From: Bacteroidales bacterium
GTDB taxonomy: Bacteria; Bacteroidota; Bacteroidia; Bacteroidales; VadinHA17
Reading direction: 5' to 3'
DNA: 14,233 bases
NCBI GenBank assembly: GCA_003155705.1
Contig: PMEC01000192.1
Location: 1 to 14,233 of the forward strand
Shown: piece by piece, positions 8,726-14,233 of the stretch
How the letters are laid out: every line of letters begins with the position of its first letter
Numbering within the stretch: position 1 is the stretch's first letter
Notes under the pieces: model-generated
The model's input: the letters and a program-made list of their open reading frames with translations, nothing else
What the model was told of the DNA's origin: nothing
Databases searched by the model: none
Made by a program: the position numbers and the translations under genes

Positions 8726-9982
8726 CTATTTAATCTCCTTTAATGTTTCAAGCATTGCAATTACATTTTCGAAAGGAACATTAGCCTGGATATTATGAAC
8801 AGTATTAAATACAAATCCTCCGTTCCTATTCAGTATCTCACACTCTCTTTTTACCTGATCTTTTACCTCCTGTGGTTTTCCGAAGGCAAATACGCCCTGA
8901 GTATCAACGCCTCCACCCCAGAAAACTATATTATCGCCATACTTTCTTTTTAGGTTCTGAGGTTCCATTCCTGTTGCATTTATCTGAACCGGGTTTATGA
9001 TATCAAATCCGGAATCAATGAACAATGGTAAAAACGATTCTACAGCACCGCAAGAGTGTTTAAAGGTTTTCCAGGTAGTGTTGAGATGGATCCAGTCATT
9101 TACCTTTTTATAGTAAGGCAACCACAGATTTTTGTAAGTCTCAGGTGAACAGAAAGTTGAATTCTGTGTACCAAAGTCTGTACCGCAAATAAACACAGTA
9201 TCTATCCTGTTTCCAATGACATTGAATATTCTTTTCAGATTCGCGACAGCGATATCTGTTTGTCTGTCATATAGTTCCCTGATGAAATCTGCCCTGGTAA
9301 GTGTGGACATGTACCATTCAGCCACTCCTCTGATCCCTTTTGGTTTTTTTAGGTTCAAACCCGGAACAAGAGCTATATCTCCAAGTGCTGTTCCGCCAAG
9401 AGATGCCATAATCCCTTTATCATTATCTTTCAGTGAGTCAATCTGATTCTTCCAGTAGACAAGCTCATTTTCAGAAATGGGACCGAATTCTTCAAGATTA
9501 TCTTCAATACTAAGTTTTGATTCATCAATTGGTTCCTGTCTTTCTATTGCATCGAAGAAATATCCTGATTTAGGCATCATTCCGCATGGCGAAACTGATG
9601 TATCTCCTTCAGGATATATCATGATGCCACCTTTATTGTTATGAGTGTAATTAAAATTACCAGGTAAGAGAACCTCCTGCCCCCATAAAGTCCTATGGTG
9701 TTTCCAGTTTTCATTCGGAATGCCGAACATATTCTTCGCAGAAAACAATCCGATTACATCGATATCCATCTCTTTTATCAACTCACTATCAACTTCCCCC
9801 AGCATTTGGTATGGCTCAGTTACTTTTACAGGACGTTTTTCAAGGCCATAATAATCCCGGAGTTTTTCCACAATCATGACGTGAATACCCGTAACACCAG
9901 TTGAACCAAAATCAACAACAACTCCATCTGGCTGCTTATGATTTATAGTATTTATAAAGTTTATCCGGGAATTGCTAACCAT
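8726..9982 (-). CDS. Uroporphyrinogen-decarboxylase-family protein, probable corrinoid-dependent methyltransferase I
   Basis: 418 residues of the UroD/MtaA/MtvB superfamily, longer than true HemE (about 350). It opens with an INFINTINHKQPDGVVVDFG segment typical of the family's non-heme branch. The core has CGTDFGTQNSTFCSPETYKNL (about 266-286), where true HemE has substrate-binding signatures. It also has KHSCGAVE (308-315), whose His309-x-Cys311 pair matches the zinc site of MtaA/MtbA-type methyltransferases. The usual third ligand is a C-terminal Cys; here the matching region reads FNTVHNIQANVP, so His396 may substitute. In zinc-dependent relatives the metal activates the methyl donor or acceptor for transfer to cobalamin. 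Being first in the run and directly before the corrinoid gene suggests the substrate-specific demethylating subunit. Many close family members in carbohydrate loci are uncharacterised, so the substrate is unknown. A role in heme synthesis is unlikely. Confidence 0.8.
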   Translation of the reverse strand: MVSNSRINFINTINHKQPDGVVVDFGSTGVTGIHVMIVEKLRDYYGLEKRPVKVTEPYQMLGEVDSELIKEMDIDVIGLFSAKNMFGIPNENWKHHRTLWGQEVLLPGNFNYTHNNKGGIMIYPEGDTSVSPCGMMPKSGYFFDAIERQEPIDESKLSIEDNLEEFGPISENELVYWKNQIDSLKDNDKGIMASLGGTALGDIALVPGLNLKKPKGIRGVAEWYMSTLTRADFIRELYDRQTDIAVANLKRIFNVIGNRIDTVFICGTDFGTQNSTFCSPETYKNLWLPYYKKVNDWIHLNTTWKTFKHSCGAVESFLPLFIDSGFDIINPVQINATGMEPQNLKRKYGDNIVFWGGGVDTQGVFAFGKPQEVKDQVKRECEILNRNGGFVFNTVHNIQANVPFENVIAMLETLKEIK

Positions 9983-10108
9983 ATTCTGATTATTTTTCTG
10001 TTAATAACTTAACATCAAAGGAAATGATTTTTATGCAATTTTGATATGAGGGAGAAAATAAGACAAGAAAAAGTCAAAGGATATTAAATTGATCATTTGG
10101 GTCAGTAT

Positions 10109-10212
10109 GGTTGAAGGGTTGAAAGGTTTAAGGGTTGAACCCTTCAACTATTCAACATTTCAACTATTCAACATTTCAACTATTCAACTATTCAACTATT
10201 CAACATTTCAAC
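10109..10212. repeat. Head-to-head array of 8-bp repeats (4 x GGTTGAAN, then 9 x NNTTCAAC)
   Basis: Four octamers on the left (10109-10140: ggttgaag, ggttgaaa, ggtttaag, ggttgaac) meet nine octamers on the right (10141-10212). The right set is ccttcaac followed by a mix of tattcaac and atttcaac. TTCAAC is the reverse complement of GTTGAA, so the two halves are inverted copies with strict 8-bp phasing. At the junction, aagggtt (10130-10136) and aaccctt (10138-10144) flank a single base, so a hairpin or cruciform is possible. The array lies in the 265-bp divergent gap, 35 bp before the DUF3472 start and about 127 bp before the UroD-family start, and could affect either promoter. The rest of that gap is AT-rich with no convincing promoter match. 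Confidence 0.9.
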
Positions 10213-10247
10213 TATTTTTACCTTAGCCTACTATAAAACTATGAGAT

Positions 10248-11543
10248 ATGAAAACTATTTTCAAATATCTTTACCTCACAACAATTGCTTTGGTTTCATA
10301 TTTATTAATTTCATGTAATCCTACATCACCAAAAGAAAAATTCCGTTCTTCTGTTCAAATTCCGACTAAAGGAAACAGCTGGGTCACAAATATCATTACC
10401 GATAATGAAAAGATGATTTCTGATTCTGGAATTACAAACTGGACTAATACCGGTTCAATTATTCAGACTTACTTCAGACTTGAACATACCGGCCCGATCA
10501 ATGTGGCTATCCGTGCTAAAGTAAAATCAGGTAAGTCAAAAATACTATGCTCCCTCGGTTATAAATCAATAGAAATTTCTTTTTCGAACAGTGCATTAGA
10601 TACAATTTATATTGGAACATTTAATATTTTAAAAACAGGATATCAGTCACTTAAAATGAAGGGACTGACAAAATCCGGTTATTCTTTCGCTGAAATATCT
10701 GATATTCTCATTTCAGGAGAGGCAACTGGCGGAAAAGTTAATTATGTAAAGGATGATTTTTACTGGGGACGCCGGGGTCCATCGGTTCATTTAAGATATG
10801 ATATACCGGATGGTGCAAAAGATATTGTCTGGTTTTATAATGAGGTTACTGTTCCAGAAGGCAATGATGTCCCAGGGTCTTATTTTATGGCTGACGGATT
10901 TATGGATGGCTATTTCGGGATGCAGGTAAACGGACCCGATGAAAGGAGAATTTTATTCTCAGTATGGAGCCCATACAAAACTGATAACCCCAAGGATATT
11001 CCTGAAGATTACAGGATTAAACTATTGAAAAAAGGTGAAGATGTCCATGCGGGTGAATTCGGCAGTGAAGGTTCCGGAGGACAGAGCTATAAAAAATTAA
11101 TGTGGAAAGCAGGAACAACCTACAGATTTCTTCTGAAAGGAGAACCATCATTAAATAAATCAACCGATTACACAGCATATTTTTTTGCTCCTGAAGTTGG
11201 CAGCTGGCAGCTGATTGCCAGTTTCAGGAGACCAGAAACAAATAATTACCTGAAAAGTCTCTACTCCTTCCTTGAAAATTTCCTGCCTGAAACAGGATAT
11301 ATCACAAGGCGTGCGTTGTACTCAAATCAGTGGGTCTGTATAAAAGGAGGTAAATGGTTTGAGATTACTTCAGCCAGGTTAACAGCTGATGCCACTGCAA
11401 AAAAAGAGTCAAGGCTCGACTATTCCGGAGGAATCGAAAATGGAGCATTCTTTCTGAAGAACTGCGGATTCCTTAATGAAACGACAGAGATTAATACTGT
11501 GTTTTCAAGAGGAATGACAGGGAAACAGCCGGATATTAAATAA
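10248..11543 (+). CDS. DUF5077/DUF3472 domain lipoprotein of unknown function
   Basis: 431 residues. The signal peptide ends at LISC (Cys23), so it should be a lipoprotein. An N-terminal DUF5077-like region (about 35-158) starts with VQIPTKGNSWVTNI. The DUF3472 domain (about 185-390) is recognised from the conserved stretches SYFMADGFMDGYFGMQVNGP (211-230), ERRILFSVWSPYKTDNP, GEFGSEGSGGQSY (269-281), TYRFLLKGEP and YTAYFFAPE, followed by a C-terminal FFLKNCGF. DUF3472 proteins are common in Bacteroidota polysaccharide loci, and their biochemical role is not established; a carbohydrate-binding or surface role is a guess from context. The gene is divergent from the methyltransferase/galactan operon and ends at a strong hairpin. 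It may belong functionally to the same locus, but the opposite strand means separate transcription. Confidence 0.9.
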   Translation: MKTIFKYLYLTTIALVSYLLISCNPTSPKEKFRSSVQIPTKGNSWVTNIITDNEKMISDSGITNWTNTGSIIQTYFRLEHTGPINVAIRAKVKSGKSKILCSLGYKSIEISFSNSALDTIYIGTFNILKTGYQSLKMKGLTKSGYSFAEISDILISGEATGGKVNYVKDDFYWGRRGPSVHLRYDIPDGAKDIVWFYNEVTVPEGNDVPGSYFMADGFMDGYFGMQVNGPDERRILFSVWSPYKTDNPKDIPEDYRIKLLKKGEDVHAGEFGSEGSGGQSYKKLMWKAGTTYRFLLKGEPSLNKSTDYTAYFFAPEVGSWQLIASFRRPETNNYLKSLYSFLENFLPETGYITRRALYSNQWVCIKGGKWFEITSARLTADATAKKESRLDYSGGIENGAFFLKNCGFLNETTEINTVFSRGMTGKQPDIK

Positions 11544-11546
11544 AAG

Positions 11547-11578
11547 AAATACTGATAATCAGATGATTATCAGTATTT
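11547..11578. terminator. Bidirectional hairpin terminator between convergent genes
   Basis: A perfect 14-bp inverted repeat (arms 11547-11560 and 11565-11578, core atactgataatc / gattatcagtat) closes on the 4-base loop agat. It starts three bases after the DUF3472 stop and lies 30 bp from the end of the convergent PepSY-like gene. On the minus strand it is followed by the T-rich stretch atttctttta, and on the plus strand by a weaker T-rich tail, so it probably ends transcripts from both sides. The stem is AT-rich but long. Confidence 0.8.
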
Positions 11579-11608
11579 ATACATCAGCTTATTGTCTGAT
11601 TTTCTTTA

Positions 11609-12172
11609 TTATTTATTCGATGTTGCCTGATCGTTAAAAGATATGCTTCTTTTTACATTATCTTTCTCAACAGTAACGCGGACATGCTGTTCTACACTAG
11701 TAAAATCATTATCATGATAATATTTGATGATCTCTTTGTTTCCCACAACCTTCCAGTCTTTGTATTGACTTTTTGATAGTTTATCCATTACAGTCGGAGA
11801 AAGAGCCGCATCTTTTGCCACTTCTCTGGTTTCTATAAGATCGCCATTTGCAGCATAAACCGCCCACAAGTCACCACCTTTATCTGTTTTCATTGTGACT
11901 TCGAAGCGATTGAGCTTAATATCAGATGCTCCGACATCATAAACCCATCCATATTCCTTTAATGCAAACGGGAACTTTGACCATGTAAGTTGATTATCTT
12001 TATTAAACTCAGTGTTAACTGCTTTGAGAACAGCGGGAGGAACCTGATCTTTTGTAATTGTTGCATTCACAACAGGAACGCGATCATTAGGATTGTAGTC
12101 GTGATCGACTTGTGCTAGCAACGGGAATAAAAATCCCGCCAATGCTAAAACTGAAACTAAAACTCTTTTCAT
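11609..12172 (-). CDS. Secreted PepSY-like (putative beta-lactamase-inhibitor-like) protein
   Basis: 187 residues with a clear Sec signal peptide (MKRVLVSVLALAGFLFPLLA, probable cleavage LLA|Q after residue 20). No lipobox Cys is present, so it should be exported to the periplasm or beyond. The mature part has the pattern of the Bacteroidota PepSY-like/BLIP-like family: VPPAVLKAVNTEF, then a TWSKF...YGWVYDV segment, RFEVTMKTDKGGDLWAVYAANGDLIETREV, and a second helix, LSPTVMDKLSKSQYKDWKVV, followed by beta strands. These proteins are thought to adopt PepSY-type alpha/beta folds. Most have no known partner, and the name does not imply beta-lactamase inhibition. It is monocistronic, convergent with the DUF3472 gene and divergent from the SnoaL-like gene. 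The family call rests on pattern resemblance and is moderately secure. Confidence 0.72.
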   Translation of the reverse strand: MKRVLVSVLALAGFLFPLLAQVDHDYNPNDRVPVVNATITKDQVPPAVLKAVNTEFNKDNQLTWSKFPFALKEYGWVYDVGASDIKLNRFEVTMKTDKGGDLWAVYAANGDLIETREVAKDAALSPTVMDKLSKSQYKDWKVVGNKEIIKYYHDNDFTSVEQHVRVTVEKDNVKRSISFNDQATSNK

Positions 12173-12299
12173 ACTTTTAAATTTTAAATAAATAAGCTAA
12201 TTAATAATACTATAACAGGTGAGCACATTAAAAGTTTAAATAAATTATGGTTTTAACTTTTTCTATGATGTATTAAATTCATTTAAAGCCATTTTCTCC

Positions 12300-12328
12300 T
12301 TTAACAAATGTACAAACCATTTGTTAAA
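12300..12328. promoter_or_regulatory. 11-bp inverted repeat, operator candidate
   Basis: The arms tttaacaaatg (12300-12310) and catttgttaaa (12318-12328) are perfect reverse complements with a 7-base spacer, tacaaac. A possible minus-strand -7 box (CAAATGTA on plus, 12305-12312) falls inside the dyad. Ten A follow on the plus strand, and the T tract precedes the stem on the minus strand, so it does not look like a terminator in either direction. Binding by a dimeric regulator between the divergent genes is the simplest reading, but no regulator gene is nearby. Confidence 0.4.
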
Positions 12329-12360
12329 AAAAAAATATTATAATCGTAATTAAACAAATG

Positions 12361-12378
12361 ATCTGGAAAATACCAGAT
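12361..12378. repeat. Short 6-bp inverted repeat
   Basis: The arms atctgg (12361-12366) and ccagat (12373-12378) are perfect reverse complements around the spacer aaaata. It lies about 104 bp upstream of the SnoaL-like start, inside the divergent intergenic region. It could be a second operator half-site pair or chance; nothing else supports a role. Confidence 0.3.
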
Positions 12379-12481
12379 AACTTCGGTCATTACATTTTAG
12401 CAATTCACTTTTGTTTTATCAATCTTAAGAAACAATTTCATTAATAATCTGTTTATTGATTATAATATAAAATAAAAGAAT

Positions 12482-12844
12482 ATGAGTTATTACGACAAAG
12501 CCAAAAACGTGTATGACATGATGGCACAAGGAAAAATGCTTGATGCATTTGAAAAATACTATCATAAAGATGTAGTGATGGTTGAATCTACTGGTGAATC
12601 CCGCAAAGGGAAAGACGCTAACAGAAAATTTCAAGCCGATTTTTTGGGTATGATAAAGGAAGTTCATGGATCTGGAGTAACAGCTGTAACCTCAGATGAA
12701 AAAGCAGCCGTAACCATGGTTGAATCGTGGATGGATGTGACATATAAGGATGGTAACAGGGCTAAAATGGAGGAGGTTGCTGTTCAGAGATGGAAAGGCG
12801 ACCAGATAATAAATGAAAGATTTTATTATAACATGCCGAAATAG
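12482..12844 (+). CDS. SnoaL-like / NTF2-like small protein
   Basis: 120 residues with no signal peptide, so cytoplasmic. The pattern is that of SnoaL-like NTF2-fold proteins: an N-terminal helix (YDKAKNVYDMMAQGKMLDAFEKYYHKDVVMVESTG), a GKDANRKFQADFLGMI helix, and then curved beta-sheet strands (VTAVTSDEKAAVTMVESWMDVTYKDG, KMEEVAVQRWKGDQIINERFYYN). The length matches stand-alone single-domain family members. The fold supports small-molecule isomerases, cyclases and many proteins with no known reaction. The central acidic residues could line a pocket, but no substrate can be named. It appears monocistronic: the upstream gene is divergent and a terminator follows 35 bp after the stop. Fold assignment is fairly secure; function is unknown. 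Confidence 0.78.
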   Translation: MSYYDKAKNVYDMMAQGKMLDAFEKYYHKDVVMVESTGESRKGKDANRKFQADFLGMIKEVHGSGVTAVTSDEKAAVTMVESWMDVTYKDGNRAKMEEVAVQRWKGDQIINERFYYNMPK

Positions 12845-12878
12845 TTCTTCATTTTTTAAATAAATACTTTGATTAATT

Positions 12879-12902
12879 AAGCCTCAGAAATGGGGCTTTT
12901 TT
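12879..12902 (+). terminator. Rho-independent terminator after the SnoaL-like gene
   Basis: The stem aagcctc (12879-12885) pairs with ggggctt (12892-12898), including one G-U wobble, around the loop agaaat. It is followed by an unbroken T tract to 12902. It lies 35 bp after the stop codon and ends the single-gene transcript. Confidence 0.82.
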
Positions 12903-12990
12903 ATATTGTCTCTTACCTCAAATGTCAAATATATCATTTAGTAATCATTTTCACTATTTTTATTATATTCTATTGTATTTTTTATGATAT

Positions 12991-13023
12991 TTTGTATATT
13001 CTTAAATTATTTTGATATTTTTG
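12991..13023 (+). promoter_or_regulatory. Bacteroidota-type promoter for asnB
   Basis: TTTG at 12991-12994 is followed, after 21 bp, by TATTTTTG at 13016-13023, matching the Bacteroidota -33 TTTG and -7 TAnnTTTG consensus at the expected spacing. Transcription would begin near 13030, leaving a leader of about 70 bases before the asnB ATG. The region is very AT-rich, so some chance of a coincidental match remains. Confidence 0.6.
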
Positions 13024-13052
13024 CTTAATATTATTTGAATACTTTTTAAATT

Positions 13053-13075
13053 TTCCCGGCTTAATCGGGAATTTT
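13053..13075 (+). promoter_or_regulatory. Leader hairpin upstream of asnB
   Basis: ttcccg (13053-13058) and cgggaa (13066-13071) form a 6-bp stem around the 7-base loop gcttaat, followed by TTTT at 13072-13075. It is the only GC-rich spot in the region and lies 24 bp before the asnB start, downstream of the predicted promoter. It could be a weak terminator or attenuator, or a structure that shapes translation initiation. Confidence 0.45.
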
Positions 13076-13098
13076 CAATTAAATAAATTAGAGATTTT

Positions 13099-14233
13099 AT
13101 GTGTGGAATTATTGGAGTATTTGATTTGAAGCAGCCTTATGATGAATTAAGACCAGGTGTCCTGGTAATGTCGAAAAAGATCCGTCATCGAGGACCTGAC
13201 TGGTCTGGTATCTACTGTGATAACAACGCCATACTTGCTCATGAAAGACTCGCAATAGTCGATCCGGTTTCCGGAGCACAACCTTTGAAGAGTGCTGATG
13301 GCAATCTGATTCTTACTGTTAACGGCGAAATATATAATCATCTGGAACTCAGGAAGCAACTAAAGCAGGATTACCAATTCATGACGAAGTCCGATTGTGA
13401 AGTGATACTTGCATTGTATCGTGAAAAAGGAGTTGATTTCATTAATGATCTGAGTGGTATTTTTGCATTTGCATTGTACGATAAATTGAATGATACTTAT
13501 CTTATAGCCCGGGACCATATGGGCATTGTCCCACTTTATAAGGGATGGGATAAACATGGAAATTTCTATATTGCATCTGAACTTAAGTCACTTGAAACTA
13601 TATGTCCCAGAATTGAGGTGTTCCCTCCAGGTCACTATTTATACAGCAGAGATAGTTATGAAAAAAGATGGTACGAACCACGCTGGACAACTTTTGATGC
13701 AGTAAAAGATTTGACCAGCAATATTGCAGAATTAAGAAAAGCGCTTGAAGATTCAGTTCACCGGCAGCTTATGTCGGATGTGCCTTACGGGGTCCTGCTT
13801 TCAGGGGGTCTCGATTCATCGATAATTTCAGCAATTGCACGGAAGTTTTCAGCAATGCGGATCGAATCGCAGGATTTGAAGGAAGCTTGGTGGCCGCGTC
13901 TTCATTCTTTCGCTGTGGGTCTTAAAGGTTCACCCGATCTGGCTGCTGCACAGAAAGTTGCCGATCACATTGGCACAGTTCACCACGAAGTGGTATTTTC
14001 AATTCAGGAGGGACTCGATGCCCTATCTGATGTGATCTACCACCTTGAGACATACGATGTGACGACGGTTCGGGCATCAACACCGATGTATCTTCTTGCC
14101 AGAGTAATAAAGTCAATGGGGGTGAAAATGGTACTTTCGGGTGAAGGGGCAGATGAAATATTCGGCGGTTATCTATATTTTCACAAAGCGCCCGATGCAA
14201 AATCATTTCACGAAGAGACTGTCCGCAAGTTAA
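13099..14233 (+). CDS. asnB: Asparagine synthetase B (glutamine-hydrolysing), 3' end outside window
   Basis: The frame is open to the right edge (378 codons) and represents roughly two thirds of a typical AsnB of about 555 residues. Met1 precedes Cys2-Gly3-Ile-Ile-Gly; Cys2 becomes the N-terminal nucleophile of the class II glutaminase after Met removal, which fixes the start. Glutaminase landmarks are RHRGPD at 29-34, HERLAIVDP at 48-56, NGEIYNH at 75-81 and SDCE at 98-101. The synthetase half begins with the PP-loop SGGLDSS at 235-241 and includes RASTPMYLLAR at 325-335 and LSGEGADEIFGGY at 346-358. The enzyme makes asparagine from aspartate, glutamine and ATP via a beta-aspartyl-AMP intermediate in the cytosol. 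The similarity looks like the AsnB branch proper rather than the antibiotic or capsule-modifying paralogues. The missing C-terminus prevents a full check. Confidence 0.96.
   Translation, partial: MCGIIGVFDLKQPYDELRPGVLVMSKKIRHRGPDWSGIYCDNNAILAHERLAIVDPVSGAQPLKSADGNLILTVNGEIYNHLELRKQLKQDYQFMTKSDCEVILALYREKGVDFINDLSGIFAFALYDKLNDTYLIARDHMGIVPLYKGWDKHGNFYIASELKSLETICPRIEVFPPGHYLYSRDSYEKRWYEPRWTTFDAVKDLTSNIAELRKALEDSVHRQLMSDVPYGVLLSGGLDSSIISAIARKFSAMRIESQDLKEAWWPRLHSFAVGLKGSPDLAAAQKVADHIGTVHHEVVFSIQEGLDALSDVIYHLETYDVTTVRASTPMYLLARVIKSMGVKMVLSGEGADEIFGGYLYFHKAPDAKSFHEETVRKL

Larger units (their letters stand above)
12173..12481. other. Divergent AT-rich intergenic region without a gene
   Basis: These 309 bp separate the minus-strand PepSY-like gene from the plus-strand SnoaL-like gene and must hold both promoters. 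No coding frame is convincing; a minus-strand frame from 12667 into this region is only the antisense of the SnoaL-like gene. Visible elements are two inverted repeats (12300-12328 and 12361-12378), a run of ten A at 12326-12335, and a third copy of AACAAATG at 12353-12360. On the minus strand, TACATTTG (12312-12305) matches the Bacteroidota -7 box TAnnTTTG, but no -33 TTTG is found at the right distance, so promoter positions stay uncertain. Confidence 0.6.

Noticed and set aside
8726..9982. True uroporphyrinogen decarboxylase (hemE)
   Set aside because: It is longer than HemE, has the HxC zinc pair of methyltransferases, and sits with corrinoid and folate genes rather than heme genes.
10109..10212. 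CRISPR array
   Set aside because: The units are 8 bp with no spacers and the orientation flips in the middle; no cas gene is present.
12425..12667. Minus-strand 80-codon frame with hydrophobic residues
   Set aside because: It is antisense to the SnoaL-like gene and runs into non-coding AT-rich DNA; no family match or start context.
13147..14206. Three minus-strand frames of 65-94 codons
   Set aside because: All lie antisense within asnB, whose frame is intact and carries all expected motifs.

Overview
The window looks like chromosomal DNA from a member of the Bacteroidota, probably an anaerobic or facultative polysaccharide degrader. Four things point there: AT-rich intergenic DNA with weak Shine-Dalgarno signals; several Sec/SPII lipoproteins; a promoter of the Bacteroidota type (TTTG, 21 bp, TAnnTTTG) in front of asnB; and families typical of the phylum (DUF3472, PepSY-like secreted proteins, large GH2 lipoproteins). 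The genus cannot be told from the sequence.

Region 1 (1-9982, minus strand) is a run of seven genes with gaps of 70 bp or less, read from 9982 down past the left edge, so it is probably one operon. In transcription order: a uroporphyrinogen-decarboxylase-like (UroD-family) protein, a B12-binding corrinoid protein, a pterin-binding (MeTr) methyltransferase, a fused MetV-MetF methylenetetrahydrofolate reductase, a GH53 endo-beta-1,4-galactanase lipoprotein, a sugar-porter MFS transporter, and a large GH2 glycosidase lipoprotein cut by the window edge. The first four have the composition of a three-component corrinoid demethylase (methyltransferase I, corrinoid protein, methyltransferase II) plus the reductase that handles methyl-tetrahydrofolate. 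The last three form a galactan degradation and uptake set. The inference is that the locus removes methyl groups from a methylated glycan or an associated methyl ether and feeds them into the folate pool, while the galactose backbone is hydrolysed and imported. This is the most interesting feature of the window.

Region 2 (9983-11578) holds a divergent intergenic region with a head-to-head array of thirteen 8-bp repeats, then a plus-strand DUF5077/DUF3472 lipoprotein. A strong bidirectional hairpin terminator separates it from the convergent gene that follows.

Region 3 (11579-12904) holds a minus-strand secreted PepSY-like protein, a 309-bp divergent intergenic region with two inverted repeats, and a plus-strand SnoaL/NTF2-like small protein ending at a rho-independent terminator.

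Region 4 (12905-14233) is the promoter, leader and first two thirds of an asparagine synthetase B gene that runs off the right edge. No tRNA, rRNA, CRISPR array, insertion sequence or integrase was seen.
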